Source of the DNA: an uncultured Thermoleophilia bacterium
GTDB lineage: Bacteria > Actinomycetota > Thermoleophilia > UBA2241
DNA length: 36,420 nucleotides
Direction: 5' to 3'
Assembly (NCBI GenBank): GCA_903927755.1
Contig: CAIYOD010000001.1
Location: forward strand, 1 to 36,420
Part shown: positions 25,005 through 33,856 of the stretch, in pieces
Position numbering within the stretch: the first letter of the stretch is position 1
How the letters are laid out: each line of letters starts with the position of its first letter
Notes under the pieces: generated by a model
Told to the model about the DNA's origin: nothing
The model's input: the letters and a program-made list of their open reading frames with translations, nothing else
Database searches by the model: none
Program-made: the position numbers and the translations under genes

Positions 25005-26672
25005 ATGTCGCTGCGTCCGCTCAGGCTCGCCGTCCTTCTGGCGCTGGCCGCCCTCCTCGTCGTCGGGGCGGCCGCGCTTGCCGCCTGCGGATCAGGGTCT
25101 TCGAACGGGGGCGCGACGAGCGACGAGGGCACGCCCAAGCCAGGCGGCACGTTCACGTTCCCGCTCCCCGGAGAGCCACTCTCCATCGAGCCGCTTAACG
25201 CGCAGGACGCCTCCGGCCTGCAGGTCGCGCATCAGGTGTTCCAGGGGCTCACCAAGTGGGTCCTCAACGACGACGGCGTGCTGGCCACGGAGCCGGACAT
25301 CGCGGAGAAGTGGGAGTCCGCCGATGCCCAGACGTGGATCTTCCATCTCAAGACCGGAGTGACGTTCCAGTCACCGGTCGCCCGTCCCGTGACCGCTCAG
25401 GACTTCGTCGATTCGTGGACCAGGGTCACCGACCCGCAGAACCAGTCATATGTCGCCTACATCCTCGCGCCCGTCGAGGGCTGCGACGACCGCGGCTACC
25501 AGACCGATCCGGCTCAGGGCCTCAGCGGCGTCGTGGCCATCGACGACCAGACGCTTCAGGTCACCCTTCGCTATCCGTTCGCGGACTTCCCCGCGACGCT
25601 GGGTCATCCGGTCGCCGCGGTCACGCCCGTCGAGTACATCGACCAGGTCGGGGCCAAGGCGTTCGCGAAGAAGCCCGTGGGCACGGGCCCCTACGCGGTC
25701 CAGTCATGGAAGCGAGGACGTGACATCACGCTCGCCAGGAACTCGACGTTCTGGGACGCCGAACGTCCCGTCTACGTCGACGAGGTCGACCTGCCCATCT
25801 ACGACGACGTCGAGACCATGTGGGCCGACTTCCAGGCCGGCGAGCTCGACTGCTCGCAGGCCCCCTCGGACCAGGTGCAGGCGATCACGGATGGCGGCGA
25901 AGTCAAAAATGGCGCGTGGACGGCGCGCTCGTGGCCCGCGGCCGCCCTCTACTTCGTCGGCATGAACATGACCGATCCGACGCTGGGTCCGAGCCTCGAG
26001 CTGCGCAAGGCGATCAGCCAGTCGGCCGACGCGCAGGCCGTGGTCGACGACGTCAGCCCGGGTGTGGCCGAGGTGGCGGGAGGCTACGTGCCCGCCGGCA
26101 TCCCCGGCTACAAGGCCGCCCAGAACCCCTATCCCTACGACCTCGAGAACGCGACGTCCCTGGTCGCCACTCCGGGCGGCGTCCCCACACTCAACTACTG
26201 GTACGACACGAGCGAGGACCACCGGCGGATCGCCGAGGTGCTCGTCACCGGGTGGAGCGGGGCCGGCCTCACCGTCGAGGAGAGCGACTACGAGTGGGGG
26301 ACCTTCCTCGACAAGCTGTCGCGCGGCGACAACGGCAGCGGCAGCCAGCTCTTCCGTGTCGCCTGGATCGCGGACTACCCTGCGATGGATGCGTTCCTGT
26401 ATCCGCTCTTCCAGTCGGACCAGTCGCCGACGGGCAGCTACACCTTCTACTCGAACCAGGGCGTGGACGACCTGCTCCAGAAGGCGCGCGCCACGACGGA
26501 TGCGCAGCAGCGGCACAACCTCTACGCCCAGGCGGAGAAGCTCATTCTCACCGACATGCCGGCGGCGCCCCTGTACTTCTACAGGTATTTCCGCGTCGCC
26601 GCGGGCCGGGTGCACGGGTTCACCGTCGACCCCATGGGCACCACCGACATGCGCGCGGTCTGGGTAGAGTAG
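25005..26672 (+). CDS. ABC transporter peptide-binding lipoprotein 1 (SBP family 5)
   Basis: Extracytoplasmic binding protein of the OppA/DppA/NikA class, probably for peptides. The 555-residue protein starts with a lipoprotein signal whose lipobox LAACGS places the lipidated Cys at residue 28. A Gly/Ser/Thr-rich tether follows, then the family 5 fold: GGTFTFPLPGEPLSIEPLN, VAHQVFQGLTK, ARPVTAQDFVDSWTRV, YPFADFPATLGHP, PVGTGPYAVQSWKRG and a C-terminal QAEKLILTDMPAAPLYFYR. ATG 25005 fits the signal peptide; ribosome-binding is weak. It is a tandem paralogue of the gene at 26862, sharing the motifs YPFADFPATL and KPVGTGPY at the same places but clearly diverged elsewhere. It is probably an alternative receptor for the same permease. 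Confidence 0.9.
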   Translation: MSLRPLRLAVLLALAALLVVGAAALAACGSGSSNGGATSDEGTPKPGGTFTFPLPGEPLSIEPLNAQDASGLQVAHQVFQGLTKWVLNDDGVLATEPDIAEKWESADAQTWIFHLKTGVTFQSPVARPVTAQDFVDSWTRVTDPQNQSYVAYILAPVEGCDDRGYQTDPAQGLSGVVAIDDQTLQVTLRYPFADFPATLGHPVAAVTPVEYIDQVGAKAFAKKPVGTGPYAVQSWKRGRDITLARNSTFWDAERPVYVDEVDLPIYDDVETMWADFQAGELDCSQAPSDQVQAITDGGEVKNGAWTARSWPAAALYFVGMNMTDPTLGPSLELRKAISQSADAQAVVDDVSPGVAEVAGGYVPAGIPGYKAAQNPYPYDLENATSLVATPGGVPTLNYWYDTSEDHRRIAEVLVTGWSGAGLTVEESDYEWGTFLDKLSRGDNGSGSQLFRVAWIADYPAMDAFLYPLFQSDQSPTGSYTFYSNQGVDDLLQKARATTDAQQRHNLYAQAEKLILTDMPAAPLYFYRYFRVAAGRVHGFTVDPMGTTDMRAVWVE

Positions 26673-26673
26673 G

Positions 26674-26691
26674 CGGCTGCGTCTGCAGCCG
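26674..26691 (+). terminator. Short hairpin after the first binding-protein gene
   Basis: CGGCTGC and GCAGCCG pair perfectly around GTCT, starting two bases after the stop codon. It could be a weak terminator or a 3'-end processing barrier. The next gene has its own promoter-like -35 just downstream. Confidence 0.4.
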
Positions 26692-26710
26692 ATTGCATAG
26701 TGGAGTAAAG

Positions 26711-26740
26711 TTGACAAGTGGGCGCTGGGAAGGGCACAGT
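26711..26740 (+). promoter_or_regulatory. Possible promoter of the second binding-protein gene
   Basis: A perfect TTGACA (26711–26716) is followed 18 bases later by a poor -10-like CACAGT (26735–26740). The -10 region is overlapped by the palindrome GGGCACAGTGCCC (26732–26744). A consensus -35 with a poor -10 inside a dyad suggests a regulated promoter, but neither the start site nor the regulator is shown by sequence. Confidence 0.4.
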
Positions 26741-26780
26741 GCCCGCAAGGCAGGGGGAGGTGCGTCACAAGGGTAATCCT

Positions 26781-26844
26781 GACCGCCGTTCCACGAGGGG
26801 CGTGGCGGTCGCAAGAGACTCCGGGGGGAGTCTGACTCTGTCAG
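26781..26844 (+). promoter_or_regulatory. Structured mRNA leader before the second binding-protein gene
   Basis: Three stem-loops follow one another. GACCGCC (26781–26787) pairs with GGCGGTC (26804–26810). AGACTCC (26816–26822) pairs with GGAGTCT (26827–26833) around GGGG. CTGAC (26832–26836) pairs with GTCAG (26840–26844). The last two share bases 26832–26833, so they cannot both form in full. The leader ends six bases before AGGAGG at 26851. I do not recognise a known riboswitch class; a cis-acting control of translation or RNA stability is inference. Confidence 0.4.
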
Positions 26845-26861
26845 TCATCAAGGAGGTCACC

Positions 26862-28559
26862 GTGAAGAAACCCATGAGGAGTTGGCGCGGCTTGCTGATC
26901 GTGGCCGCGGTTCTCATCGTTGCCGCCATGCTGCTTGGCGCGTGCGGCAGCGACGACGCGTCCACAGACGCCAGCCCGACGGCCGGCGGCGAGCCGAAGG
27001 CCGGCGGCGTCTACAACTTCCCGCTCGGCGCCGAGCCCATCAGCATCGAGCCGCTCAATACGCAGGAGTCCGAGGGCTGGCACGTCAACCATCAGATCTT
27101 CCAGTCTCTCTACTGCCTGCAGATCCAGTCTGACGGCACGACGACCAAGGCCGTGCCCGACCTCGCCGAGAAGACCGAGGTCAATGCGGACGCGACCGTC
27201 TTCACGTTCACCATCAAGCAGGGCGTCATGTTCCAGGCGCCGGTGAGCCGCGAAGTGACGGCGCAGGACTTCGTTGACTCCTGGAACTACAACGCCGACC
27301 CCAAGAACAAGTCGGCGACCACGTACATCATCGCCCCCATCAAGGGCATCGATGCCGACACCGGCTACTCCGAAGGCCCCCAGCTCAGCGGCCTCAAGGT
27401 GATCGACAAGTACACGTTCGAAGTGACGCTGCAGTACCCGTTCGCCGACTTCCCGGCGACGCTGGTGCACCCCATCACCCAGGTCTTCCCGGTCGACTAC
27501 GCCAAGGAGATCGGCCGCAAGGCGTTCTTCGACAAGCCGGTCGGCACCGGCCCGTACATGGTGGACACCTGGAAGCACAACCAGTCCATCACCCTGGTCA
27601 AGAACCCCGACTACTGGAACACCGGCGACTCGGGCAACTCGGCCACCGCCGGCTACGTCGACAGCATCAGCATGCCGATCTACACGGACGTGAGCACGGA
27701 GTGGCTGGCTTTCCAGAAGGGTACGCTCGACTACTCCTCGCTCCCGACCGGCAACTTCAAGGCCGCCCAGAACGACCCGAAGACGCAGGACGGTACCTGG
27801 ACGGTCAAGGCCTACCCGAGCACGTCCGTCTACTTCATCAGCGTGGCGATGAACAAGCCGACGCTCGGTGGCGACGAGAACCTGCCGATCCGCGCCGCTC
27901 TCAACATCGCGGCCGATCGCGAGGTCGTCAGCAACATCGTCAACGAGGGCATCTCGATCCCGTCCGACTCGATCGTGCCGGTCACCATCCCCGGCTACGT
28001 CGCGGGAACCAACCCGTACCCGTACGATCCCGCCAAGGCGCAGCCGAAGCTCGATGAGTTCACCGGCACGCTCCCGTCGGAGATCCCCTACTGGTTCAAC
28101 TCCGGCTCCGGCCACGACAAGATCGCGCAGGCGCTCGTCGACGGCTGGACCAAGGCCATGCCGTCGCTGAAGTTCAAGCTGAGCGGCGTCGAGACCAACA
28201 GCTACTGGACGCAGGCGGGCGAGAACAAGTTCGACGGCCTGGTCCGCATGGGCTGGATCGCCGACTACCCGTCGATCGACAACTTCATCTACCTGTTCAC
28301 CACCTCGGGCGGCAAGTACGGAAGCTACAGCTTCTACAGCAACCCCGAGGTCGACAAGCTCTTCGAGCAGGCGCGCGCCACGGTCGACGAGACCGAGCGC
28401 AACGGCCTCTACAACCAGGCCGAGAAGCTGATCCTCACCGACGCTCCGTGTGTCCCCGTGTACACGTACCGGGACGCCCGCGCGACGAACAACAGGGTCG
28501 CCGGCTTCACGTACAACGCGTTCGGTCAGATCAATATGTGGGACCTCTGGGTGAAGTAG
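26862..28559 (+). CDS. ABC transporter peptide-binding lipoprotein 2 (SBP family 5)
   Basis: Second OppA/DppA-type binding lipoprotein, 565 residues. The GTG at 26862 has an ideal AGGAGG five bases upstream, predicting strong translation. The signal peptide has a hydrophobic stretch at about residues 11–25 and lipobox LGACGS with Cys28. A Ser/Thr/Ala tether leads to the family fold: GGVYNFPLGAEPISIEPLN, VNHQIFQSLYCLQ, REVTAQDFVDSWNY, YPFADFPATLVHP, PVGTGPYMVDTWKH, a long aromatic-rich second lobe (MGWIADYPSIDNFIYLF) and QAEKLILTDAPCVPVYTYR. It is a paralogue of the gene just upstream. Large hairpins follow the stop and separate it from the permease genes, a common way to keep binding protein in excess over the membrane components. 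Confidence 0.92.
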   Translation: MKKPMRSWRGLLIVAAVLIVAAMLLGACGSDDASTDASPTAGGEPKAGGVYNFPLGAEPISIEPLNTQESEGWHVNHQIFQSLYCLQIQSDGTTTKAVPDLAEKTEVNADATVFTFTIKQGVMFQAPVSREVTAQDFVDSWNYNADPKNKSATTYIIAPIKGIDADTGYSEGPQLSGLKVIDKYTFEVTLQYPFADFPATLVHPITQVFPVDYAKEIGRKAFFDKPVGTGPYMVDTWKHNQSITLVKNPDYWNTGDSGNSATAGYVDSISMPIYTDVSTEWLAFQKGTLDYSSLPTGNFKAAQNDPKTQDGTWTVKAYPSTSVYFISVAMNKPTLGGDENLPIRAALNIAADREVVSNIVNEGISIPSDSIVPVTIPGYVAGTNPYPYDPAKAQPKLDEFTGTLPSEIPYWFNSGSGHDKIAQALVDGWTKAMPSLKFKLSGVETNSYWTQAGENKFDGLVRMGWIADYPSIDNFIYLFTTSGGKYGSYSFYSNPEVDKLFEQARATVDETERNGLYNQAEKLILTDAPCVPVYTYRDARATNNRVAGFTYNAFGQINMWDLWVK

Positions 28560-28565
28560 TTTCGC

Positions 28566-28593
28566 AGGCGGTTGCCCGGCGACGGGCGCCTGA
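28566..28593 (+). terminator. First hairpin after the second binding-protein gene
   Basis: CAGGC (28566–28570) pairs with GCCTG (28589–28593), and inside it GCCCG (28575–28579) pairs with CGGGC (28584–28588) around GCGA, with a four-base bulge on the left side. It begins six bases after the stop. Confidence 0.4.
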
Positions 28594-28615
28594 GTAGACT
28601 TCACGCAGCGATACA

Positions 28616-28657
28616 CACGAGACGGTCCGCAGCCCAGGCTGCGGACCGTCTCGTGTC
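28616..28657 (+). terminator. Perfect 20-bp stem between binding-protein and permease genes
   Basis: Arms 28616–28635 and 28638–28657 are exact inverted repeats of 20 bases with only CA between them, so the real loop is probably CCAG. This is the strongest hairpin I found in the window. No T-run follows. It is likely an intercistronic terminator or attenuator, or an mRNA-protecting stem, that lets less message continue into the permease and ATPase genes than covers the binding protein. Confidence 0.65.
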
Positions 28658-28717
28658 CTGAAGATGGACACGTCCCGGAGTGGACGCAAGGGGTTCCCAC
28701 CACGTGAGAGCAGTCTC

Positions 28718-29674
28718 TTGATCGCGTACATCATCCGGCGCCTGCTTCAGCTCGTCATCGTGCTGTTCGGCGTCACGCTGATCACGTTCGGCATGCTCAA
28801 ACTCGTTCCCGGAGATCCAGCGGTGGCGCTGGCCGGCAAGAACGCCACACCCGAGAAGATCGCCTTCGTGCGCCACGAGCGCGGCCTCGACCGGCCCTTC
28901 TACGTCCAGTACATCAGGTACGTCGAGCGGCTGGTGCACGGCGATCTCGGCGAGTCTCTCTACACGGCGCGGCCGGTCGCGGAGATGATCCGCGAGGCGG
29001 CGCCGGTCACGATCCAGCTCGCCGTGGCCGCCGTGCTCATCGAGCTGCTCGGCATCCCCCTCGGCGTGTTCTCCGCGCTGCGGCAGTATTCGTTCTGGGA
29101 CACCACGCTCACGACCGCGGCCCTCATCTTATGGGGCATCCCGGTGTTCGTGCTCGGCTACTTCGCCATGTACATCTTCGGGCTCAAGCTCGACTGGTTA
29201 CCCATCGGCGGCGTCGGGCCCACGGTGCTCGGCATCATCCCGTCCACGTGGGAGAGTTGGCAGACGCTCATCCTGCCGGCCCTGACGCTCGGCGTGATCG
29301 AGATCGCCTACATCTCCTACATGCAGCGCGCCTCGATGCTCGAGGTCAGCCGCTCGGACTTCATCCGCACCGCCCGGGCCAAGGGCCTCACCGAGCGCAA
29401 GGTCATCTGGGGTCACGGCTTCAAGAACGCCGTCATCCCCGTCATGACCATCGCCGGCATCGACCTCGGCGCGCTCATCGGTGGCGCCATCATCACCGAG
29501 ACCGTGTTCAACCGGCCGGGCATCGGCCTGCTCATCTACCAGGGCATCAACCAGCGCGACGTCGCGGTCATCGCCGGCGGCGTGCTCTTCGCGACGTTCT
29601 TCTTCGTGTTCGCCAACCTGCTCGTCGACCTCGGCTACGCCTGGGTCGACCCGCGCGTCCGGCTGGAAGACTGA
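28718..29674 (+). CDS. Peptide/nickel ABC transporter permease, OppB/DppB type
   Basis: First membrane subunit of the importer. From TTG 28718 it has 318 residues and begins in the DppB manner (IAYIIRRLLQLVIVLFGVTLITF). Six hydrophobic segments are visible, as is the early loop VPGDPAVALAG and the cytoplasmic EAA loop FIRTARAKGLTERKVIWGHGFKNAVIPV that docks on the ATPases. It ends in a typical WVDPRVRLED. The start is uncertain: an in-frame ATG at 28664 would add 18 mostly polar residues but lies six bases after the 20-bp stem, with no ribosome-binding site. The TTG has only a weak GAGAG at 28706–28710. The stop is one base before the next ATG. Confidence 0.93.
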   Translation: MIAYIIRRLLQLVIVLFGVTLITFGMLKLVPGDPAVALAGKNATPEKIAFVRHERGLDRPFYVQYIRYVERLVHGDLGESLYTARPVAEMIREAAPVTIQLAVAAVLIELLGIPLGVFSALRQYSFWDTTLTTAALILWGIPVFVLGYFAMYIFGLKLDWLPIGGVGPTVLGIIPSTWESWQTLILPALTLGVIEIAYISYMQRASMLEVSRSDFIRTARAKGLTERKVIWGHGFKNAVIPVMTIAGIDLGALIGGAIITETVFNRPGIGLLIYQGINQRDVAVIAGGVLFATFFFVFANLLVDLGYAWVDPRVRLED

Positions 29675-29675
29675 T

Positions 29676-30731
29676 ATGCCCGACTGGGATCAGCAGCCCC
29701 CGGAAGAACGCGAGGTCTACGGGTCGGCGTGGGTCACCGAGGCCGACGGCGTGGACGGCCGGCGCACCGCCGAGGTCGTCGACGAGGTCATCGAGGAGCA
29801 GACCAAGCCGCTCGGCCTGTGGGCCGACACCTGGCGGCGACTCAAGCGCAATCACCTGGCGCTCGTCGGCCTCGGCATCATCATCGTCTTCATCAGCGTC
29901 GGCACTGTCGAGACCGTCTTCTACCAGATGCACTGGCACGTGCGCGCCAGCGCGCAGGCGGAGGCCGCCGACGCCCCCGGCTACCTCGCGCCCTACGACC
30001 CCAACGAGACCAATTACGACCTCTCGCCGTCGGGCCTCGGGTCGCCGCCATCCTGGTCGCACCCGTTCGGCACCGACTACCTCGGCCGAGATGTGTTCTC
30101 GCGCACGCTCGTGGCCACCCGGGTCGCCATGCTGGTGGGTATCATCGCCGTCGCCATCGCACTCACGCTGGGCCTTCTGCTGGGGCCGGTGTCCGGCTAC
30201 TACGGCGGCGCCGTCGACTCGGTCATCATGCGCGCCGCCGACATCTTCTTCGCCTTCCCCTACATCCTGTTCGTGCTGCTGATCATGAGCGTGCTCGGAC
30301 AGGGCTTTCAGAACGTCTTCATCGCCATCGGAGTGCTGGGCTGGGCGACCTTCGCCCGCGTCGTGCGCGGCCAGATCCTGAGCGTCAAGTCGATGGAGTT
30401 CGTCGAGGCGGCTCGCGCCCAGGGCGCCGGCGATCTGCGCATCATCTTCCGCCACGTGCTGCCCAACAGCATGGCGCCGGTCTATGTCGCCGTGGCCATG
30501 GCCATCGGCGGCGCCATCGCCACCGAGGCCGCGCTGAGCTACCTGGGCATCGGCATCCAGCCCCCGAACTCGTCGTGGGGCCTCATGATCTCCGACTCCG
30601 TGGACTACCTGGCCGCGGGCAATTGGTGGTGGCTGCTGTTCCCCAGCCTCGCACTCGTCACCACCGTCTTCGGGTTCATCTCGTTCGGCAACGGCCTGCG
30701 TGACGCCACCGACCCCAAGCTCAAGGAATAG
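29676..30731 (+). CDS. Peptide/nickel ABC transporter permease, OppC/DppC type
   Basis: Second membrane subunit, 351 residues. A polar, acidic N-terminal tail of about 50 residues precedes the first helix ([14 protein letters not shown]). An external loop of about 70 residues then carries the family motif [16 protein letters not shown]. The remaining helices surround the EAA loop [25 protein letters not shown]. The end contains the typical [16 protein letters not shown] and [15 protein letters not shown]. The external loop, including [14 protein letters not shown], is longer than in the best-known homologues, but the core motifs are intact. The ATG at 29676 is one base after the oppB-type gene, with GGAAGA upstream. 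The next gene starts two bases after its stop. Confidence 0.95.
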   Translation: MPDWDQQPPEEREVYGSAWVTEADGVDGRRTAEVVDEVIEEQTKPLGLWADTWRRLKRNHLALVGLGIIIVFISVGTVETVFYQMHWHVRASAQAEAADAPGYLAPYDPNETNYDLSPSGLGSPPSWSHPFGTDYLGRDVFSRTLVATRVAMLVGIIAVAIALTLGLLLGPVSGYYGGAVDSVIMRAADIFFAFPYILFVLLIMSVLGQGFQNVFIAIGVLGWATFARVVRGQILSVKSMEFVEAARAQGAGDLRIIFRHVLPNSMAPVYVAVAMAIGGAIATEAALSYLGIGIQPPNSSWGLMISDSVDYLAAGNWWWLLFPSLALVTTVFGFISFGNGLRDATDPKLKE

Positions 30732-30733
30732 GC

Positions 30734-31759
30734 ATGGGCGAACGCCTTCTCACCATCAAGGACCTCTCGACGCACTTCTTCACCCACGCCGGCGTGGTCA
30801 AGGCCGTCAACGGTGTGAGCTTCACGCTCGACCGCGGCGAGACCATCGGCATCGTCGGCGAGTCCGGCTCGGGCAAGACCGTCGCGGCGATGTCGCTGAT
30901 GCGCCTCATCCCCGATCCGCCGGGCAAGGTGGTCGAGGGGTCGCTGATGCTTGGCGACCGCGACCTGCGGACCATCAGCGACGACGAGATGCGCGGCGTG
31001 CGCGGCAACGACATCGCCATGATCTTCCAGGATCCGATGACGAGCCTGAACCCGGTCATGAAGGTCGGCAAGCAGATCGCCGAGGCGATCACGCTCCATC
31101 AGGACAAGGGCAAGCGGGAGGCGTGGCAGATGGCCGCGAAACTGCTGGCCCGCGTGGGCATCCCCGACGCCGACAAGCGCGTCGACCAGTACCCGTTCGA
31201 GTTCTCCGGCGGCATGCGGCAGCGCGCGATGATCGCCATGGCGATCAGCTGCAATCCCGACGTCCTGATCGCCGACGAGCCCACGACGGCGCTCGACGTG
31301 ACCATCCAGGCGCAGATCATCGACGTCGTGCGCGAGATGCAGGCGCAGTTCGATTCGGGCGTGATCCTCATCACGCACGACCTCGGCGTCATCGCCGAGA
31401 TCTCCGACAAGGTCATGGTCATGTACGGCGGCCGGACGGTCGAATATGGGCCCGTGGACGAGATCTTCTACAACGCCCATCACCCGTACACATGGGGCCT
31501 GCTGGCGTCGCTGCCGCGGCTCGACGAGTCCGAGAAGACGCGCCTCACACCCATTCTGGGCCAGCCGCCGAACCTCATCACCCTGCCCGCCGGCTGCCCG
31601 TTCACGGCTCGCTGCCCGTATCGTCGCGAGGAGTGCCGGGACAAGTGGCCCGCGCACGAGGCCGTCGGCCCGGACCACGGCGTGCACTGCTGGATCCCGG
31701 TGGAGGAGCGCGTCGCCATTCGCGCCGGCCTCCCGCACTTCAAGGAGCCGGCGGCGTGA
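30734..31759 (+). CDS. Peptide ABC transporter ATPase, OppD/DppD type
   Basis: One of two ATP-hydrolysing subunits that drive import. The 341 residues contain Walker [10 protein letters not shown], the Q-loop [11 protein letters not shown], the signature [16 protein letters not shown], Walker [19 protein letters not shown] and the H-loop [12 protein letters not shown]. The C-terminal oligopeptide-transporter extension has [14 protein letters not shown] and a cysteine motif [14 protein letters not shown] followed by HCW. Such cysteines are conserved in this subfamily and have been reported to hold an Fe–S cluster in mycobacterial DppD. The ATG at 30734 follows the permease gene by two bases, and its end overlaps the next GTG by four bases. 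Confidence 0.95.
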   Translation: MGERLLTIKDLSTHFFTHAGVVKAVNGVSFTLDRGETIGIVGESGSGKTVAAMSLMRLIPDPPGKVVEGSLMLGDRDLRTISDDEMRGVRGNDIAMIFQDPMTSLNPVMKVGKQIAEAITLHQDKGKREAWQMAAKLLARVGIPDADKRVDQYPFEFSGGMRQRAMIAMAISCNPDVLIADEPTTALDVTIQAQIIDVVREMQAQFDSGVILITHDLGVIAEISDKVMVMYGGRTVEYGPVDEIFYNAHHPYTWGLLASLPRLDESEKTRLTPILGQPPNLITLPAGCPFTARCPYRREECRDKWPAHEAVGPDHGVHCWIPVEERVAIRAGLPHFKEPAA

Positions 31760-32802
31760 GCCTTCTCGAAGTCAGGGATCTCAAGAAGCACTTTCCGATC
31801 CGCACCGGCGTGTTCAAGCGCACCACCGGTCACGTCTACGCCGTCGACGGCGTGAGCTTCAACGTCGAGAAGGGCGAGACGATGGGCCTGGTCGGTGAGA
31901 GCGGCGGCGGCAAGTCCACCGTCGGTCGCACCGTGCTGCGCCTCACCGAGGCGACCGGCGGCGAGGTCACCTTCGAGGGCATCGACGTGATGAAGGCCTC
32001 CCGCAGCGACATGAACACGCTGCGCAAGGACATGCAGATCGTCTTCCAGGATCCGTACGCTTCGCTGAACCCGCGCATGCGCATCCGCGACATCGTCGGC
32101 GAGGCGCTCAAGATCCACGGCATCGGCACCGAGGCCGAGCGGAAGAAGCGGGTGGCCGACCTGCTCGAGACCGTGGGTCTCAACTCCGAGCACGCCGAGC
32201 GCTACCCGCACGAGTTCTCGGGCGGACAGCGCCAGCGCATCGGCATCGCCCGCGCCCTGTCGCTCAACCCCAAGCTCATCGTGCTCGACGAGCCCGTGAG
32301 CGCGCTCGACGTCTCCATTCGTGCCCAGGTGCTCAACCTGCTCGAGGATCTCCAGGACGAGTTCGGACTCACGTATCTGTTCGTCTCCCACGACCTTTCG
32401 GTGGTGAAGCACATCTCCGACCGCGTGGCAGTGATGTACCTCGGCAAGATCGTCGAGATCAGCGACAGCGCGGTCCTCTACACCATGCCGCAGCACCCGT
32501 ACACCGAAGCTCTGCTCTCGGCGGTGCCGATCCCGGACCCGCACACGGAGCGGGCGCGCCGGCGCATCGTGCTCGAGGGTGACGTACCCAGCCCTGCCAA
32601 CCCGCCAAGTGGCTGCGTGTTCCATCCGCGGTGCCCGCGGGCGCAGGAGATCTGCACCACGGCGATGCCACGGCTGACGGTGATGGGCGACGCTGGAGAA
32701 CGCCACGAGGTCGCCTGTTACTTCCCGGCGCGGTTCGGCGACGGCAAGCGCGTTGTCTCGGACAAGCCGTACACCGACGCGCTGCCTGAGCCCAAGGCCT
32801 GA
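31756..32802 (+). CDS. Peptide ABC transporter ATPase, OppF/DppF type
   Basis: Second ATPase of the importer, pairing with the OppD-type protein. The 348 residues from GTG 31756 (overlapping the upstream stop) contain Walker [25 protein letters not shown], signature [16 protein letters not shown], Walker [20 protein letters not shown]-loop [14 protein letters not shown] and the C-terminal [15 protein letters not shown] plus [15 protein letters not shown]. The Walker A loop has Gly-Gly-Gly where Gly-Ser-Gly is usual, but this occurs in functional OppF proteins. A C-terminal tail of about 25 residues ([17 protein letters not shown]) is extra. It is the last gene of the transporter run; no clear terminator follows before the next gene, 36 bases on. 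Confidence 0.94.
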   Translation: MSLLEVRDLKKHFPIRTGVFKRTTGHVYAVDGVSFNVEKGETMGLVGESGGGKSTVGRTVLRLTEATGGEVTFEGIDVMKASRSDMNTLRKDMQIVFQDPYASLNPRMRIRDIVGEALKIHGIGTEAERKKRVADLLETVGLNSEHAERYPHEFSGGQRQRIGIARALSLNPKLIVLDEPVSALDVSIRAQVLNLLEDLQDEFGLTYLFVSHDLSVVKHISDRVAVMYLGKIVEISDSAVLYTMPQHPYTEALLSAVPIPDPHTERARRRIVLEGDVPSPANPPSGCVFHPRCPRAQEICTTAMPRLTVMGDAGERHEVACYFPARFGDGKRVVSDKPYTDALPEPKA

Positions 32803-32837
32803 ACGCGCCTCGGCGCGCTCGCGTCACTCCTGAGAGC

Positions 32838-33788
32838 ATGAGCCGGTCTCGCACTCCACTCTTCTTCGTCGTCCTGGCGCTCGCCGCGGCGCTGGGCGCC
32901 GCCGTGCTCGCCGCTTGCGGCGACGCTGGCGGCGATCCCGGCGGCGGCGCGACAGCCTCACCGTCCTCATCGTCGGACCCGGTCGTGCTCCTCGTCGACG
33001 GTCGCCCCGTCCGGCGCAGCGCCGTGGACGCGGTGCGAGCCGAGTTCCGCCTCGGCGGGACGGCGGACACGGAGGCGCTCGCCGAGAAGGAGGTCGTGCG
33101 CCGGGAGCTCGTCCGCCGGGAGGCGGAGCGTCTGAGCGTCGTCGCGGATCCGAAGGCAGTCGAGTCGCGTCGCTCGGCCATGGTCGATCAGCTCGGCGGC
33201 GAGCAGGGGTTGGTGTCGGCGCTGGAGCGCGTGCCGATGACCGACGCGCAGTTGCGCAGCGGCCTGACGGACGGCGTGCTGCGGGAGGCTCTTCAGGAAG
33301 TCAGGTACGAAGATGTGACGGTCTCTGGCGCCGCGGCCAGGGAGTACTACGACGCACATCGGACCGCGTTCCGTCAGACGGCCTCCGCGCACCTCTGGAG
33401 CATCCAGGTCGCAGCGGAGCGCATCGCGGAGAGCGCGCTCGGGCGTCTGCGAGAGGGTCGTCCATGGGACGAGGTCGCACGGCAGTTCTCGACCGACCCC
33501 GAGGCCAAGGCCGCGGGCGGGGACATGGGTGTGGTGTCGCTGTCGTCGCTGCCGACCCCGCTTCGCAAGGCGGTCGAGGCGACGCGAGACGGACAAGTGA
33601 CCAAGCCGGTCCAGGGGCCGGGCGGCTGGTACCTCCTCAAGACCGCCGAGCGCACTTCGGGAGGCGTTTCGCCGTTCTCCGAGGTGAGGCAGCAGATCAC
33701 GCAGGAGTTGACCAGACGGAAACGCTTCGCCGCGCTTGAGTCCTGGCTGGACGCCACTCGCGCCAAGGCATCGGTGACGCGACCCTGA
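32838..33788 (+). CDS. PpiC/SurA-type peptidyl-prolyl isomerase lipoprotein
   Basis: Predicted secreted foldase. The 316 residues have a signal peptide with lipobox LAACGD (lipidated Cys27), a low-complexity Gly/Ser/Pro tether (about 28–46) and a SurA-N-like helical region (about 47–150). A parvulin domain (about 180–275) follows, with SAHLWSIQV, RLREGRPWDEVARQFSTDPEAKAAGGDMGVV and GPGGWYLLKTAERT. This layout matches PrsA-like proteins that help exported proteins fold at the outer membrane face. The Arg-rich final helix (SEVRQQITQELTRRKRFAALESWLD) is typical. ATG 32838 has only a weak GAG upstream. The short gap after the transporter genes allows cotranscription, but no functional link is shown. 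Confidence 0.9.
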   Translation: MSRSRTPLFFVVLALAAALGAAVLAACGDAGGDPGGGATASPSSSSDPVVLLVDGRPVRRSAVDAVRAEFRLGGTADTEALAEKEVVRRELVRREAERLSVVADPKAVESRRSAMVDQLGGEQGLVSALERVPMTDAQLRSGLTDGVLREALQEVRYEDVTVSGAAAREYYDAHRTAFRQTASAHLWSIQVAAERIAESALGRLREGRPWDEVARQFSTDPEAKAAGGDMGVVSLSSLPTPLRKAVEATRDGQVTKPVQGPGGWYLLKTAERTSGGVSPFSEVRQQITQELTRRKRFAALESWLDATRAKASVTRP

Positions 33789-33816
33789 CGCCCGCCGTGT
33801 CGCCGGCCGGGACGGT

Positions 33817-33825
33817 TGCTATACT
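33817..33825 (+). promoter_or_regulatory. Extended -10 promoter of the LapA-like gene
   Basis: TGCTATACT reads as TGn followed by TATACT, a near-consensus extended -10. Transcription would start near 33832, giving a leader of about 25 bases that includes CGGAGG. Confidence 0.65.
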
Positions 33826-33856
33826 CCGCGACGACAGAGACTACCGGAGGTCCCCC

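Noticed and set aside
26718-26861. N-terminal extension of the second binding protein from the upstream in-frame GTG at 26718
   Set aside because: It would put 48 polar residues before a clear lipoprotein signal peptide, while GTG 26862 has an ideal AGGAGG.
28616-28657. Terminal inverted repeat of an insertion sequence
   Set aside because: The two arms are adjacent with a two-base centre, no transposase gene is near, and the position after a stop codon fits a transcript hairpin better.
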